A stretch of DNA of 64,000 bases. Source: Plantago ovata (lineage: Eukaryota > Streptophyta > Magnoliopsida > Lamiales > Plantaginaceae). Where the stretch lies: contig CM051456.1 in assembly GCA_028274465.1 (NCBI GenBank), positions 97,803,050-97,867,049 of the forward strand, written 5' to 3'. The notes below the pieces were generated by a model. It was not told the DNA's origin and did no database searches. It saw only the letters and a program-made list of their open reading frames with translations. A program made the position numbers and the translations under genes. Shown piece after piece: positions 1 to 11,525 of the stretch; within the stretch, counting starts at the first letter, position 1, and each line of letters begins with the position of its first letter.

Positions 1-164
1 CAGAAGGTTACTAGTCGTAGTCGTGTGTCGACTGAAGGCCTAACATTGAGAGGTTTGTTTCTTGTGTGGCTGTATTGCTGTTTGTTTGAGTGGTTGAATT
101 TATGAAATATTTTTTGGGGTGATGAATTTGACAGTTATCTATGTTGTTCAAATATCTGATGTAG

Positions 165-1538
165 GAAAATTGGAGGAGCCTAGTAATCTGATGCCTGTTG
201 CTAGTAAAAGGATGAGAGAATATCCGACACGGAATGCGGGTAAACGTATGTATCAATGTACAACAGAAGGTAGTTTATGTCTTCTTTATTAACTGCACTG
301 CAAATCTAATTTCATGGAATTGATCCTTTTTTCAGGGCCACGGTATGGATCAGTTGATAGTGGTAATGATGGATGTAATCAGGTTCAAGAACTTGCTGCT
401 GAAGGTATGAATATGAATTTTTTTCTATTTTCACTTACATGCAGTTGTTAATGTCTGGAATTTCAGTATTCTAATAGAAGTCCCATGTAGGTGATGATGT
501 TTACGAGGATGACAATGATGCAACCCCAGGTATGAAACTGTACCCTCTACCAGAATTCGACGTACAAAAGGCCGTGTTAAATTTCTAAAAATGTAGACTT
601 AAGTTTTTGTATCTTTTGTTCAGGCGGGCTGGTGTATAGGGGTTGCATCCAGAATGCGGTGAAGGAACTTCGTGGGTTACCATTGACAGACGAGGATATG
701 GGATCTGTTGATTGAACGCCACTTGCTTACTTTGTTCATGCAGCCGTTGAAATGAAAAACAACCGGGTGTACAAGCAGTTAAAGAAAAAGAACTTTATCA
801 TAACCCGGATATTGAAGAGATATGATCGCGTAGGAAGGGGGTTCAAGTTTGGAAAGACAATGTTGGTTCCGAACAGGCTAGATTTCAAGCTGGTTTTTGC
901 AATCTGCGATGGTCACCGTCCTATTGACATTGGGAGTGGAAGTGTGAAGGTAACAAGTTTACTTGCAAGGTGCTTCCCGGAAAAAGTGAACCACCGAGGT
1001 GGTGTTGCATACAAACTGTCGCCGCGATTGCTGAAAGACACTCTAATTCAGAAGGTGAGGGATGGTGATGGGGTTGGCGGGGAGGACGTTGCACGCCTGA
1101 TCCACTAGTACCTTATTGCTTCGCTCTTCGCTGTTAATCTAAGTTCAAGCCTGAATTGGAGATTGACCGAGATCGTAGATGATTTTGAGATGATGTGTGA
1201 ATACGACTGGAGTTCATTAATGTTGGAGAGCTTGATGCAGGATGTAAGGAAGACAGCAACATTGCTAATAGGGTCTTGTACAACTTTCCTACTCGTAAGA
1301 TGAAATTAAATAAGTCCCTTTCAAGACATTTTTTTTGTTATAATATGTTAATAGTAATGATATTTTGTTGTGTTTTTTATGAATTGTTTGTCTGTTTCAG
1401 TATTGGTTGTGTGAGCGTAGCAATATAATGGCGCCTGTGAGGGGATGTAGTGTGTTCCCCCGTTTCTTAAAATGGGACCTTCCTGCAATGGGCAAGGAAT
1501 TGGAGAAGATGGACTTCGACCACCTAGACCAGTACACG
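165..1538 (+). pseudogene. N-terminal exons of a Ulp1-like protease gene, broken
   Basis: Exons bounded by GT-AG signals can be read at about 165-239, 336-404, 491-529, 624-1294 and 1401-1538. The 624-1294 exon encodes a basic segment followed by FAICDGHRPIDIGSG, LLARCFPEKV and GVAYKLSPRLL, then EYDWSSLMLESL. The next exon begins YWLCERSNI and contains FPRFLKWDLP. From memory of plant Ulp1-family transposon-associated proteins, this resembles their conserved N-terminal (DUF1985-like) region. Two in-frame stops interrupt it: TGA at 713-715 and TAG at 1106-1108, with homologous-looking sequence continuing in frame after both. The gene probably begins upstream of the window, because the opening bases look like an exon end followed by a donor. 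Family assignment is from pattern recognition, not a search. Confidence 0.6.
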
Positions 1539-2151
1539 GTATTAAGTAGATTGTACCCTTTAACTTATTAGTTTTTGCCCCTTAAGTAATTAACAGAAAT
1601 CGAATGTTGGCTGTTTCCGATTATTCCATGCTCAAGTTAAGGATGAGTAGAAGTTATGGCATTGATTGCATTGAAAACAAAGGCAATTTTTGGGTGTTTT
1701 TCAGACCTGTGCTAGAAGAGTAATGTTGCGTGATTCTTGGATGGAACGAAATGTATTGGCTCTGTTTAAATTATGTCCAGTTTAAATGTATGTGTGTTTC
1801 TGTTCTATTGTAGCAGTCAAAGAGCGTTTGTGTGTAGTCGTTCTGAGTATATAATGTTTCCAAGTTTATCAAACCAGTCGTGGGTATGTCCGGAAATAAG
1901 TGCAACTGTTTCGTAGTAGTTAGAGGTTTATTTATTGATTTATTCAATGACCTTGGAGGAGCTGAAATCATATATTTGGTTTGCCTTCTGAACATGTGCA
2001 TGATTGTGTGTTGGGTGTCTTTTTCTTTTAAGATTGCATAACTTCCATTTTGCATATGTTTCCTATGAAGTGTGTTAAATGTGGAAGTGTTGATATTGGT
2101 ATGAAATTTGATGGAACTTGTTTGTCGTGCTCTATTTGTATTTATATGTAG

Positions 2152-3638
2152 GATTTTAAGAAATGGCTTGTGCCAACTGATGAAGAAGTGCATATGTTGG
2201 AGGATTGTTTAGACTTTGCTGTTGGCGAGGAAGAAGATGATTCTGGAGACAGTAGTGATGGTGGTAGTCTTAATGAATCAGCTAGGCTTAAGTGGAAGGA
2301 TGGTGCAAACGGAAGCGTAGTGGTTGGGGGAAATGAGGTGAATGGGAAAAGTTCTGGGGGGATGGTTAAAGGCATACAAAGTGGTAAGGAATGCGTGAGT
2401 GCGCCTAGAGTTGTTGTGCCTATTGACACCCCCTTACCTTCATTTGACTTGGGTTTCGGTAATGATAACGCCCGGATTGTTGATAATGCTAGATCACCAC
2501 AGCGTACGAGAGGTCTGTTTGCTTCAGGCGCCTCAGGGTCTGTAAGTGTCCCAAAGGTTGGACACGAAACAGTGAACTTGGAGAAAACAGTTACTAACAC
2601 TGGTGTGAGGGATTTGTTCCCCATAATAGATGGACCGACATTTGAGGATATGGCGAAAAGGGTAAAGGAACTGGAGGAGGAGTTGGCAGTTGCAAAGATG
2701 ACAATTGAAGATATGGAAGCGGAAGACAAAGAAACACAAATGCACAGGGCTGCTATTGAAAATGATGTAGTTAGAGAGTTTACTCTTCAGAACAAGGATG
2801 AACTTGTAGAACTTCGTGGTAAACTTGAGGAGTTGAAAGATGTTAAGCGGAGGTTGTGGATGCAGAAGTCTGAGGATTCTAAGAAAATTAGAAGATTATC
2901 AGATGAGAAGTGGCAGGTAGGCCATGATCTAGAGAGGCTGACGAAGGGGCATGAAGCTCTGCTTGTTGAGAAGAAAGCATTTGAAGATACTATGCTGGAG
3001 AATGGCCAGCGTAAGGCACAACTAGTGATCGACAATGATCGTCTGAAATTTGAATTGGAAGAGGCACATGCTGAGATTTTTAGACTACAGGACATGGTAG
3101 GCTCGAAGACAGGGTTAGGTGTTGTTGAGTGTTTTGACAGCAACATTAAAGGTGGATTGAAGTGTGATTCAGGAGTAGGTGTTCGTATATTGAAGTCTGA
3201 TATACCATCGGCTTGTTCTGGTAGTGTCTTGAAGACCCCTAAGCTTGAGCCTATTGAGAATGGAGGAAGAGTTGGTAATGAGATGCCAGTTGCCAATCTT
3301 TTTGTCTCCCCGGGCATTAAATGTTCAAAGCCACCGGTATGGGATAATTCTGGTGCCTGTAGTAGTGGTAGCAAAAGTGTAAATGGAAGCGGGAGTGGGG
3401 CTACTGGTCGTTTGTTCCGGACACCCATTTTTGATAAGGGAAAGCCAATTTTAGCTGCGGACACCCCCCATCAGTTAGGCACCCCAATATCTGTTGCATT
3501 TACCGACCATGTAAGGAAGGAAGTTACTGCTGAAGTGTTACGCGAAATGAGAATAGATAGGACGAAGGCCGCATTCAGGCATACTAGCCCTCACATTAAT
3601 AGCTGGTTGGTAAGGAAATTTGTTGAGAAGTTGCCGAG
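2152..3638 (+). pseudogene. Central coiled-coil exon of the Ulp1-like gene
   Basis: A single open exon of about 1.49 kb lies between an AG acceptor (TATGTAG|GATTTT) and a donor (CCGAGG|TAATA). It begins DFKKWLVPTDEEVHML and continues into an acidic, Ser/Gly-rich stretch. From about 2640 to 3100 the product is a strongly charged heptad-like segment with many E, K, L and R residues, consistent with a coiled coil. A Gly/Ser/Pro-rich linker follows, and then a basic C-terminal end (SWLVRKFVEKLPR). No catalytic motif is present here. By position it is the spacer between the N-terminal domain and the protease domain. The exon itself has no stop or frameshift and so is the best-preserved part of the gene. 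Confidence 0.65.
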
Positions 3639-3737
3639 GTAATAAGTTTATTAAGTTATAAGATGTGTATTTTAATGCATTATGTTATTAGTTTCCTATG
3701 AACTGTTTGATATTGTTCCCTCTTTGTTTCTTTGCAG

Positions 3738-4973
3738 TGATACCCTACTTCAGCTCGAAGACTACCAGGTTTCTAATTTCGTAACACTAGCCAACATGGA
3801 AACGATATTGAACCATGGTCAGTTAGAAGATCCGGTAAGATCAGTAGTACAAGTATGAAGTACAAGAATTCCATTCTTTAATGTTTATAAGAGTGTTTGA
3901 TGTAGTGTTTGGTTCTATTTTCTGTAAAACAATGATTAAGGGAACTTGCTGGCAGCTTGTGTCAATAAGTGTGCTTCCTTGGCAATGCATGTAAATGGAT
4001 TTGATTAAAACTAAGGTTATTGAGTTGGTGTAATAATCCTTTTTTCTGATGCTGTGTAGGTTATTGACACTTGGGGTTTGCTTATCAATATGAAGGTAAA
4101 TGCAGAAACACAAGCTAGGGATAACCGAGTTATACTGCTAAGGCAGACATTCCTTTTTCACAGTTTCTGTTGGGTGAGTTTAGTTGACATATTAAATTTT
4201 TTTTTCTTTTTCTCATGAAATCTCAATGTGTTGCTGGACTGTGATAAGTATTATGTTTGTTGTAGATAATGGTTGCTAGGATGGATTTAGCTGGTAGTTA
4301 TGAGAAGCATGTGGTGACTTATATAGATAGCAAGATTGATGAAGCACTTAAGTACGACACCTGGCTCTTTCAAATCAACACCACTGGTGCTCTGAATCCC
4401 CGGTATCATGAAGGAAATCACTGGACCCTGCTTAAATTCTCAGTGAGTAACTCGGCGTGGATTTTCTTCAACCCCTTGGCTCCGGGATCTGCTGAGCATG
4501 ATGAACATTTCCATGCTGCCCGAATATTGGTGAGTGGCTGTAGCCAGTGACACATTTTCTGATATGTTTGTAAATCATGTTTCTCCTTTTTGTTGGATGT
4601 AATGGTAATAATGGACCGGATGAAAAAATGTGCAGGTGAAACATGTTGAGAGGAGGATAAAGCATTCTAACTCTACGAGGCGGGTTTCTATTCTGCGAAC
4701 TAACAAGGAGTGTCCTTATAACTGGAGCCCGCAAACACCTCAGAAGGCACCAGGAACTCTGGATTGTGGAGTTGTATTGTCTGCGCCATTATGGAAAACA
4801 TCATCAGGAAGCAGAATGTCCTTCGAATTCAGTGGGATGAAGAGCGTGGGAGGAGCTTCCGTGGCTACATGGTTAACACTTTTGTGGAGGCAGTAATAGC
4901 TAAGGAGCGTGCACAGCAGTCCATGGGGAATTTTGTCCAAAATCGGTATTGGTTATGCCATCGAATATGTTAA
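3738..4973 (+). pseudogene. Ulp1/C48-type cysteine protease domain, frameshifted
   Basis: Exons 3738-3834, 4060-4173, 4266-4529 and 4636-4973 encode a C48 (Ulp1/SENP) protease fold. Such enzymes cleave SUMO or ubiquitin-like modifiers. The catalytic His is in GNHWTLLKF. Exactly 17 residues later, where Ulp1 has its Asp, the sequence reads FFNPL, so Asn stands in that position. The last exon has CPYNWSP, then PQKAPGTLDCG with the Gln and the nucleophile Cys. Just after DCGVV (about 4775-4782) the frame shifts, and the expected continuation CAIMENIIRKQNV is in another frame to a stop at 4971-4973. The frameshift removes the C-terminal helices from any unedited product. Role as protease family: confident. 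Activity of this copy: unlikely. Confidence 0.75.
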
Positions 4974-5990
4974 GGGGAAAATTATATTTTGCTACATTAT
5001 TTGCCTTTATGTGATCGTATTGTCACTTAATATTGACCTAGGGGTTTGAACTTAAAGAACGGTGTATCTTTTGCTAGCCACCTGTGTTTTGAAGTTCCAT
5101 ATATGGATTGAATGATGAGATTGGTTTTGAAGTAATTGATACGGAAAGATGCTATATGTTAGACGACTGCTGAGATGAATTGTTCCTTGAGTGATAATGA
5201 ACAAATAAGCTTTTGTTACCAATGATGCATGCATTAGACCTAACGAGAGAAGAACGACACCTAAGACAAGTGTGTGCGAGACTACTTCTGTGTATGAATG
5301 TCCTTACCGATACATTGTTTTTAAAATGAGAAATGTGTGCAGTTTAAGTATATTTCTAATTGATAAAATTATGAAATGTCTTAAATCCGTTAAATTCCAA
5401 GTACATGTAAGTCGAATAGCTTCTGAAGTTTTCTGTCCGAGACAATGGCGAAATGTATGTTTCTGTGTTGGACACGTTTTCATGGTGTTTCTGTTTCTGA
5501 AAAAGAATTTGAGTGTGGAATGTGTTTCTGTGTCCGAAACATGAAAAAGTATGTGAGTGTGGAATGTGTTTCTGTGTTGTACACATGAAATTTATTTAAA
5601 ACTGTTTATGTGTCCGGCACATAAATTGGGCGCCAATGCCTTCAGTGTTTTTTGGTTTATTTTCAAAATATAGGAGGGAAAGAAAGGTTTGACATTGTCA
5701 ATTCCAAGAAGATCTTACACAATCTTATAACAAGTACAAGATATTTTTGAACAATATATTACTTTATTTATTTTCCATTGTGTCTCTAGGTGAGTCAAAC
5801 TTTATTCTTTTCACCTTTTTGTACATTTGTTGATAGTTGTGCCATCAACTTTTCCATATCCTTCTACTTCTATTCACAGTGTCTCATTTTATAGGGAAGA
5901 GTAATAGAAAAAAAAAAAATTGAGGCTTCTCTGATTTCATTTCAACTTTCCAATTTCCAGGTTTATTTTGGTCTTGCTTGAAACATTCCA
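4974..5990. other. Intergenic spacer with a 44-bp direct repeat
   Basis: About 1 kb without a convincing gene separates the Ulp1-like gene from the B3 gene. Two imperfect copies of a 44-bp unit start at 5511 and 5555, each beginning GAGTGTGGAATGTGTTTCTG. Related GTGTTTCTGTGTTGGACAC pieces occur slightly upstream. The last 100 bp before the B3 start codon are CT-rich and leader-like. Nothing else is recognised. Confidence 0.5.
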
Positions 5991-6005
5991 ATGGCTGGTG
6001 AGGTT

Positions 6006-7208
6006 TGATGAACGTGTATTTTACACTTTCATTTGAGTCATTTTTCACCAATTTAGCTATCCTCTATGTTAATTTAGATATATTTTAGTGCATTTTATTA
6101 GAATAGTGTCACGTTTCCCTTTAGTTTGTATTTTACAGGTTTTGGGTGAAAAACGTGGTTTTCCGGGCAATTATATTGAAGTGGACAAGGAATTGGTGTT
6201 CCGAAGGCATTTTTGGAGTATCTAGAAGATTCCGGATAGGATTTGAAGTCTAGATGTCGAGTCTGAAGGCTAAAAGGTCACTAGAAGGCAAAAACCGAGT
6301 CCAAAAAGGAAAAGAAATCCAAAAACGCGTCGAAAACGCGTCACCTGCCGACTGGACCTCCCGGGCGATTCGCCTGGGACGTGGGGCGGTTCGCCCCACA
6401 CCAGGCGATTCGCCCGGTGTGCGGGGCGACTCGCCCCACACCGTCCGAACCCCTATATATAGTTGTGAAGTTTTCTCCGTTTTTCATACTTTCTCAGACC
6501 TTTTTTCTCACCTTTCTCATTAGTTTTAGGTAGGAATTCTCCAGAGCCTGTTCTGGGGATTCTTAGCATAGGAGATACTTTTTCTTATTGTTTTGGAGCT
6601 TGTGAGATCGCGATTCTTCGGAGATTGACAACCTTCGGTAACATTGTATCTTACAGTTTTTCTATTCATATTTATTTATCTTTCAACATGTTTTCATTCA
6701 ATCTTGCTATGATTTCTGTTGATTGCATGTCATCTATGAGTAGCTAAATTTATCGTTGGTGATAGTATGTGATTTCATAGCGAAGGGTTAATAATTATGC
6801 TGATGGCGGTAAAGCGAATCAGACTTTGAGTTATTGCTTTATTTCTTTGATCTATCTAAAACCTCTATCTTCGTAGTGTTGAATAATAACGGAACACAAT
6901 TGGACAATTCATTGATCAATGATCTCTATGCAAAACGATCGGGTACTTCATGCATGATTATTAACCTGCTATGCTTTGAATGATCATACTATCACTAACT
7001 TCCATTATCTGATAAGAAAAACATGTGCTAAGTCGTCTGTTGATTTTATATTTTAAGTTAGATTAGATAAATCTAGTTATAGTCCTTAGAGATCGACACT
7101 CGAGGTTAGTTTACTGCTACACTACGATTTTCGTTGTAGTTGTGAATTGCCTTTGGCTAAATACAAATTTATTTGATTAATTAGAATCTGACAAATTCCG
7201 GTTCATCA
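6006..7208 (+). repeat. El1 5' LTR with palindromes and TATA box
   Basis: The LTR runs TGATGAACG to TTCATCA. A cluster of GC-rich palindromes spans about 6360-6445. Immediately downstream is CTATATATAG (6453-6462), a strong TATA box, followed by a CT-rich start region near 6480-6500. The rest includes the conserved stretch ATCTTCGTAGTGTTGAATAA, which is expanded into tandem repeats in subfamily B. Confidence 0.9.
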
Positions 7209-7211
7209 AAT

Positions 7212-7229
7212 TGGCGCCGTTGCCGGGGA
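7212..7229 (+). other. El1 primer binding site, tRNA-Asp
   Basis: TGGCGCCGTTGCCGGGGA, three bases after the LTR, is complementary to the last 18 nt of plant tRNA-Asp(GTC) including CCA. Athila-type Gypsy elements use this primer. Confidence 0.85.
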
Positions 7230-7353
7230 CTATACTCCTTTTTTGTGTTTAGCTTATTTATATTTTCAGCATTCAATTCCTAGTTTTAGTTGTTTTTATT
7301 TTTCTATTTAATCTCTCTTTGATACTCCTTTCCTAGCTTATTACAGATAGTGT

Positions 7354-9061
7354 ATGCGACATACACGATCTAGAGGAACACCGCTTGCTGATTCAATTGC
7401 TGAGATCGACAAAGTCTACCACCAAAGAAGGCGACTACTTCGAAGCCATGAACTAGAGGAAATAGAGGATACCGATTTCTCTGAATCTCTACACAGTCTT
7501 TTCAAGGAAATCGACAGAATGGCAGAAGCTAGACCACTGAAAGCATGGATTCAACCCTCCAAGGATCGTATGAGGGGACCGGCGATTGTTCTTTCGTCTG
7601 CAACTCGAGATCTTGAAATCAAGAACCACGCATTCCAACAACTTCCGAGGTTCTATGGCTTAGCAAGCGAAGATGTGATGGGGTACTTGCACGATATCGA
7701 TGATTTCGTCAACCAACTTCCACGACCCGGAGCTGAAATAACAACGGATGAGTTGAGGATGAAGGTTTTTGCTATGGGGCTTGGCGATCGAGCCAAGTCA
7801 TGGTTGAGATCTCTACCAGCGGGCTCGCTGGACACTTGGGAGAAGGTTTTTTCAGCTTTCATGGAAAAATACTTCCCTCACACCTTGACTACCGCGCTTA
7901 AGGCGCAAATCACTGGGTTCAAACAATACTATTATGAGACCATCTACACCGCATTTGAGAGGTTCCAAGACCTCATGAACAAGTGCCCTCACCATGGTTT
8001 TGAGCTTTCGGATCTAGTCCAACACTTCTACAATGGACTAACCTTCGAGAACCAACAAGTGGTGGACTTCCATTGCCGTGGCAATATTTGGGAGGAAACC
8101 GCGGAAGCCGTCTTGGCGGTTTTCGAAAGGCTTGCTAAGGGTTCGCAATTCAAGGATCCAAGAGAAATGGTTAGGAGACGTGGACCTGAAGCTCCACCGA
8201 CTCAGGAAGCCCCTATGTATGGGGGGAATGGGGATCGATTCGAGTGCATTACCAACGAGTTAAAACAAGTCCTCAAGAACTCCGCAGGAACAACTATATC
8301 AAACGAGGTTCGCCGAATATGCAAGAACTATGGGCATGGAGCTCATATGTGTAGATCGGAGCTTGCCTATGACGATAGCAATTGGGTTCAAGGAGGCGAA
8401 GAGGAAGCCTTTGCTACGGAATTTGGTAATCAAGAAGCTAGCTACGGTCAAGATGGTAGGAATCCTCGAGGTGGATTTTGGAGAGGAGGGTTCCGTAAAA
8501 ACCAAGGATATGCACCGGCTAGCCAAACTTATGGCCCTAACCAAGACCGTAGTAGGCTTAAGTATGGTAATGATCACTGCGAAAATCCCGCTCCAAAAGA
8601 GCAACCGAAGTCGAAGACAACTCTACTGATGGAGAACTTGCAAAAGATGGTCGATCACACCCAAAGTTTTCTCAAGCATTATGAAGAAGATTCTGAGAAG
8701 ACTAGGGCGAGGCTTGATCGATTGGAAGAGAGCACTAGGCTTGCCCATCAAAAGATGCAAGAGTTGATTGACCGAGGAGCAAGTAGGGAGCAAGGGAAGC
8801 TGCCTAGCAACACAGAGAAGTCGATGTCCATTACCTTGGTGGGTGATCTTCCTGTTGAAATCACCACCAGGAAGGTTGCTAAGTGTGAGTGTTGCAAGGA
8901 TGAAGAACCCCCAATAGCCAAGGAAGAAGAGAAGGACCTTGGTTCTGATGAGAGTGAAGAGGAGCAAGAGGATCCAGAGTCAATCCCTCAAAGTTTTGAT
9001 GTTAAGGTCGGGATTGGTGAACTTGAAGATGTTCGTGCTACACTAGATATGGGATCTTACT
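7354..9061 (+). CDS. gag: El1 Gag polyprotein, truncated by the assembly gap
   Basis: The frame starts MRHTRSRGTPLADSIAEID and is open up to the N gap. It contains a retrotransposon Gag (capsid) core: AKSWLRSLPAGSLDTWEKVF, FMEKYFPHTLTTALKAQITG and ERFQDLMNKCPHHGFELSDL. A knuckle-like Cys cluster follows (CKNYGHGAHMCRS), then a charged helical part and an acidic stretch (GSDESEEEQEDPES) leading to the protease, where LDMGSY is cut by the gap; the other copies have LDTGSY. Gag assembles the cytoplasmic virus-like particle. The ATG lies 12 bp after a GTTACAGATAGTG context shared by El2 and El6. The Gag portion is free of stops, unlike that of the other copies. Reading through the Ns is not supported. 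Confidence 0.85.
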
Positions 9062-9161
9062 NNNNNNNNNNNNNNNNNNNNNNNNNNNNNNNNNNNNNNN
9101 NNNNNNNNNNNNNNNNNNNNNNNNNNNNNNNNNNNNNNNNNNNNNNNNNNNNNNNNNNNNN
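9062..9161. other. Assembly gap (100 N) inside El1
   Basis: Exactly 100 Ns replace the protease end and about 0.8 kb of downstream sequence present in El2. The round number suggests a gap of unknown size. Sequence right after it (9173-9201) resembles the end of the Copia LTR of this window. Confidence 0.95.
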
Positions 9162-9198
9162 TCCCTATCGTAGGTTGTCTCTAGGACATATATACTTT

Positions 9199-9300
9199 CA
9201 CGAATCGCCCCCGATGGGGGGTGAGTCGCCCCGCATGTGGGGCGATTCGCCCCACACGAGGCGGATCGCCCCACACACTGGGCGACTCGCCCCGTATTAT
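9199..9300 (+). repeat. El1 internal GC-palindrome array and promoter-like region
   Basis: Four or five GC-rich imperfect palindromes occur in a row; the clearest are GGGGCGATTCGCCCC and GGGCGACTCGCCCC. They are followed within 50 bp by an AT-rich TTAAAAAC patch and a long CT-rich leader to about 9520. The arrangement matches the LTR, where the palindromes sit just upstream of the TATA box. Confidence 0.6.
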
Positions 9301-9525
9301 CTAGAAGTTAAAAACGGGAGAAAACCCCCTTTCTCCTCATTTTCTAATCCTTCTCAATCTCTCTCTCCCAAAAATCCGAAAAAATCGAAAATTCTTCAAA
9401 CTTTCACAAAACCTTCAATCTTCCATCAATTTTTGTGTTCTTTAGCTTCAATCGAAGCCCATTACGTGCTCTTTCTTTTCATCCGAACAACTTTCACACT
9501 AGTGCATTCGTTTTCCAGACTTGAG

Positions 9526-10066
9526 GTATCTTCACATGAACCCTAATTTTTAAAATTTGGGGGTTTTCTGTTTTATGCTTCAATTAGGCTTGTATAATGT
9601 ATGGGTTGGGTGTTTGTGTGATTAGAAACGTTATTCACTATCAATTGCATGATCAATTATGCTTGGTTTGTTGGTTTGAGATTTTTGCTACTAGATGTCA
9701 ATATCTTGTTATGCAATGTATCTTTTTCTTCCATTCCGTACATATGATTGTGATTACTGATGTGATAATGATGAACATGATGGTAGAATGCATAATTGAT
9801 GAGTTTGAGGATTTATGATGCTAGAATTTTCGCTACTATGGTATGAATTGAGCCTTATGATTTAAGGCTATTGGTTATCTAGCACGAGCATAATGTGATA
9901 TGTACATGTCGAAGTTATTTTGGGGTGTTGCATGATTGGTAGCTAGATTAGACATGGAGGATTTTGAGGAGTTCGGTTGTTGTTTATCACTCGTGAATTT
10001 CACTCTTACATTTTCATATGCATAAATCTGTTTTGTGTCATACGAGGTACTAATTGCTACTTGTAG
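9526..10066 (+). other. El1 putative intron upstream of ORF2
   Basis: Donor CTTGAG|GTATCT and acceptor CTTGTAG|GAACC bound 541 bp, with TACTAAT about 20 nt before the acceptor as a branch-point candidate. The same sites bound 540-541 bp in El2, El3 and El4. Splicing is inferred from sequence only. Confidence 0.5.
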
Positions 10067-10340
10067 GAACCATGCCACAAAGGGAGAGGAGCACTTCCGT
10101 TTGGCTACAATGAGGTATTGGAGGTGGTTCGATTACAACCATGTCGAGGAGAGTGATCTCGTTAGAGGTGCGTACAAGCCATGGGCTTTTGCAACAACGT
10201 CGCGGGTTATCCATAAGAAGGAACGAGAATCCACCAGGAGTGAGCACTCTTATGTCTATTCACGTACCACGGAAGGGATTGAAACCAATATTACGACAGA
10301 AGTCTGTTACAAGGACTGCAAGATTCGAGTGAATAGGTAG
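10067..10340 (+). pseudogene. El1 ORF2, accessory protein of unknown function, truncated
   Basis: This is the El1 copy of the ORF2 exon seen better in El2. It begins at the splice acceptor with NHATKGEEHF and ends early at TAG (10338-10340), where other copies read on as RKAPG. About 50 codons of homology continue after the stop in the same region. It contains no recognised domain. No AUG opens the frame, which argues that its N terminus comes from another exon. Confidence 0.5.
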
Positions 10341-10670
10341 GTATCGGGGTGGCCTCACCACAATGAATTCAGTCTTGAGTCGGCAGTGGTGATTAAGTTC
10401 CGAATCGCTAACTTGATTCCAAAACATAATGACATGGACACCCAGCCCCCCTTTGGGGTGCCTCTCGACTGCCTCTAAAGGGAGCACCATATAGACATCG
10501 GGAGCATCGACCGTAGAGAATGTGGTCGACATTGGAAAAAATGGGAGAAGACCTCTGAGTATCCGAGCAGATTACTGTAACTTCCCCGGGGTGTAAAACG
10601 TTGGAGAGGGAGACTCTAAGAGCACAACTCTTCCCCTTCAACAGTTCACAGGCTATTAGAGAGATACCGA

Positions 10671-10874
10671 ATGGAAGATCCCGTAACTGCAGCGGCTAAT
10701 CTTGAGGATTCTCTTCGACAATGCAACTCTACTAGTGATGATGGTGGTGACAGTAGTGACAATGAAGACAATAGGAACAATGAGGATGCCATGAACACTG
10801 ATGGAGGAGTTGGTCCTATCCTGTCTATTAGTGGAACTACCACCACCACCAGGAGCTCCAGTGATCACCAATAA
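10671..10874 (+). CDS. El1 ORF3, small acidic protein of unknown function
   Basis: A 67-codon frame starts MEDPVTAAANLEDSLRQCNS and has a strongly acidic centre (DDGGDSSDNEDNRNNED), ending in a Thr-rich tail. Equivalents occur in El2 (within 24343-24588) and El3 (27910-28119), with the TAAANLEDS core conserved. It lies about 0.2 kb downstream of ORF2. No known family is recognised. It could also be the C-terminal part of a spliced ORF2 product. Confidence 0.4.
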   Translation: MEDPVTAAANLEDSLRQCNSTSDDGGDSSDNEDNRNNEDAMNTDGGVGPILSISGTTTTTRSSSDHQ

Positions 10875-11525
10875 GGGGCCTCGAGCAATCTCAATACCTT
10901 ACATCTAGCGTACTCAGCCGACCAAGGCCAAACCACGCGGTAATATCTAGTATCACATCTTATTTCCTCATTTTCTTACTGCTAGGGACTAGCTTTAAAT
11001 TCATGAGGGGGGATGGGATTCAAGTGAACTAGTGTTGTTAGTTTGGAGCTTGGCATTGACAGGATGAGTACAGTACCTTGCATGATTATCCGTTTGCATT
11101 TGCATCTGCACGTTTACAGCTTTCTTAGTATTTCGTTGCATACACTACATTCATCCTAGGATAGTCTTGCATGTTTTATGTGAAATTTATTGCCAAAATT
11201 TTTTGAACTTTTTTATTGGGTAGATTAACTAATTATGACATTAATCATATGCTTCATCTCTATGAATTTGTTTGGGGTTTTTCTCGCTTGGCTTGTCACA
11301 TTTATGTATTGCACTTAGTTAAGCTTGGTAGTCTCGGCATCACTTAGTGGTGTTTTCTCTACTGCGGTTCACGAAGGCCATTATAATAGGATGATGCATG
11401 TTAGGGTCTTATGGTTGTTTTCCCAAGTAACTATGTACCTAAGAGGCAACAAGTCTTCACCTTGCTTTGAGATTGCTAAATGCCTAGGAAGGAGGTAGTG
11501 TGAGATTGTGTGATCCTTTGTTTGC

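Noticed and set aside
2787..3464. A 225-codon frame antisense to the Ulp1-like coiled-coil exon
   Set aside because: It is a shadow of the coding exon; its Ser/Leu-rich product has no motif or splice context.
7354..9546. A 730-codon reading frame running from El1 Gag through the N gap
   Set aside because: The gap is of unknown length and contents. The part after it translates palindromes and a CT-rich leader, which is non-coding in the other copies.
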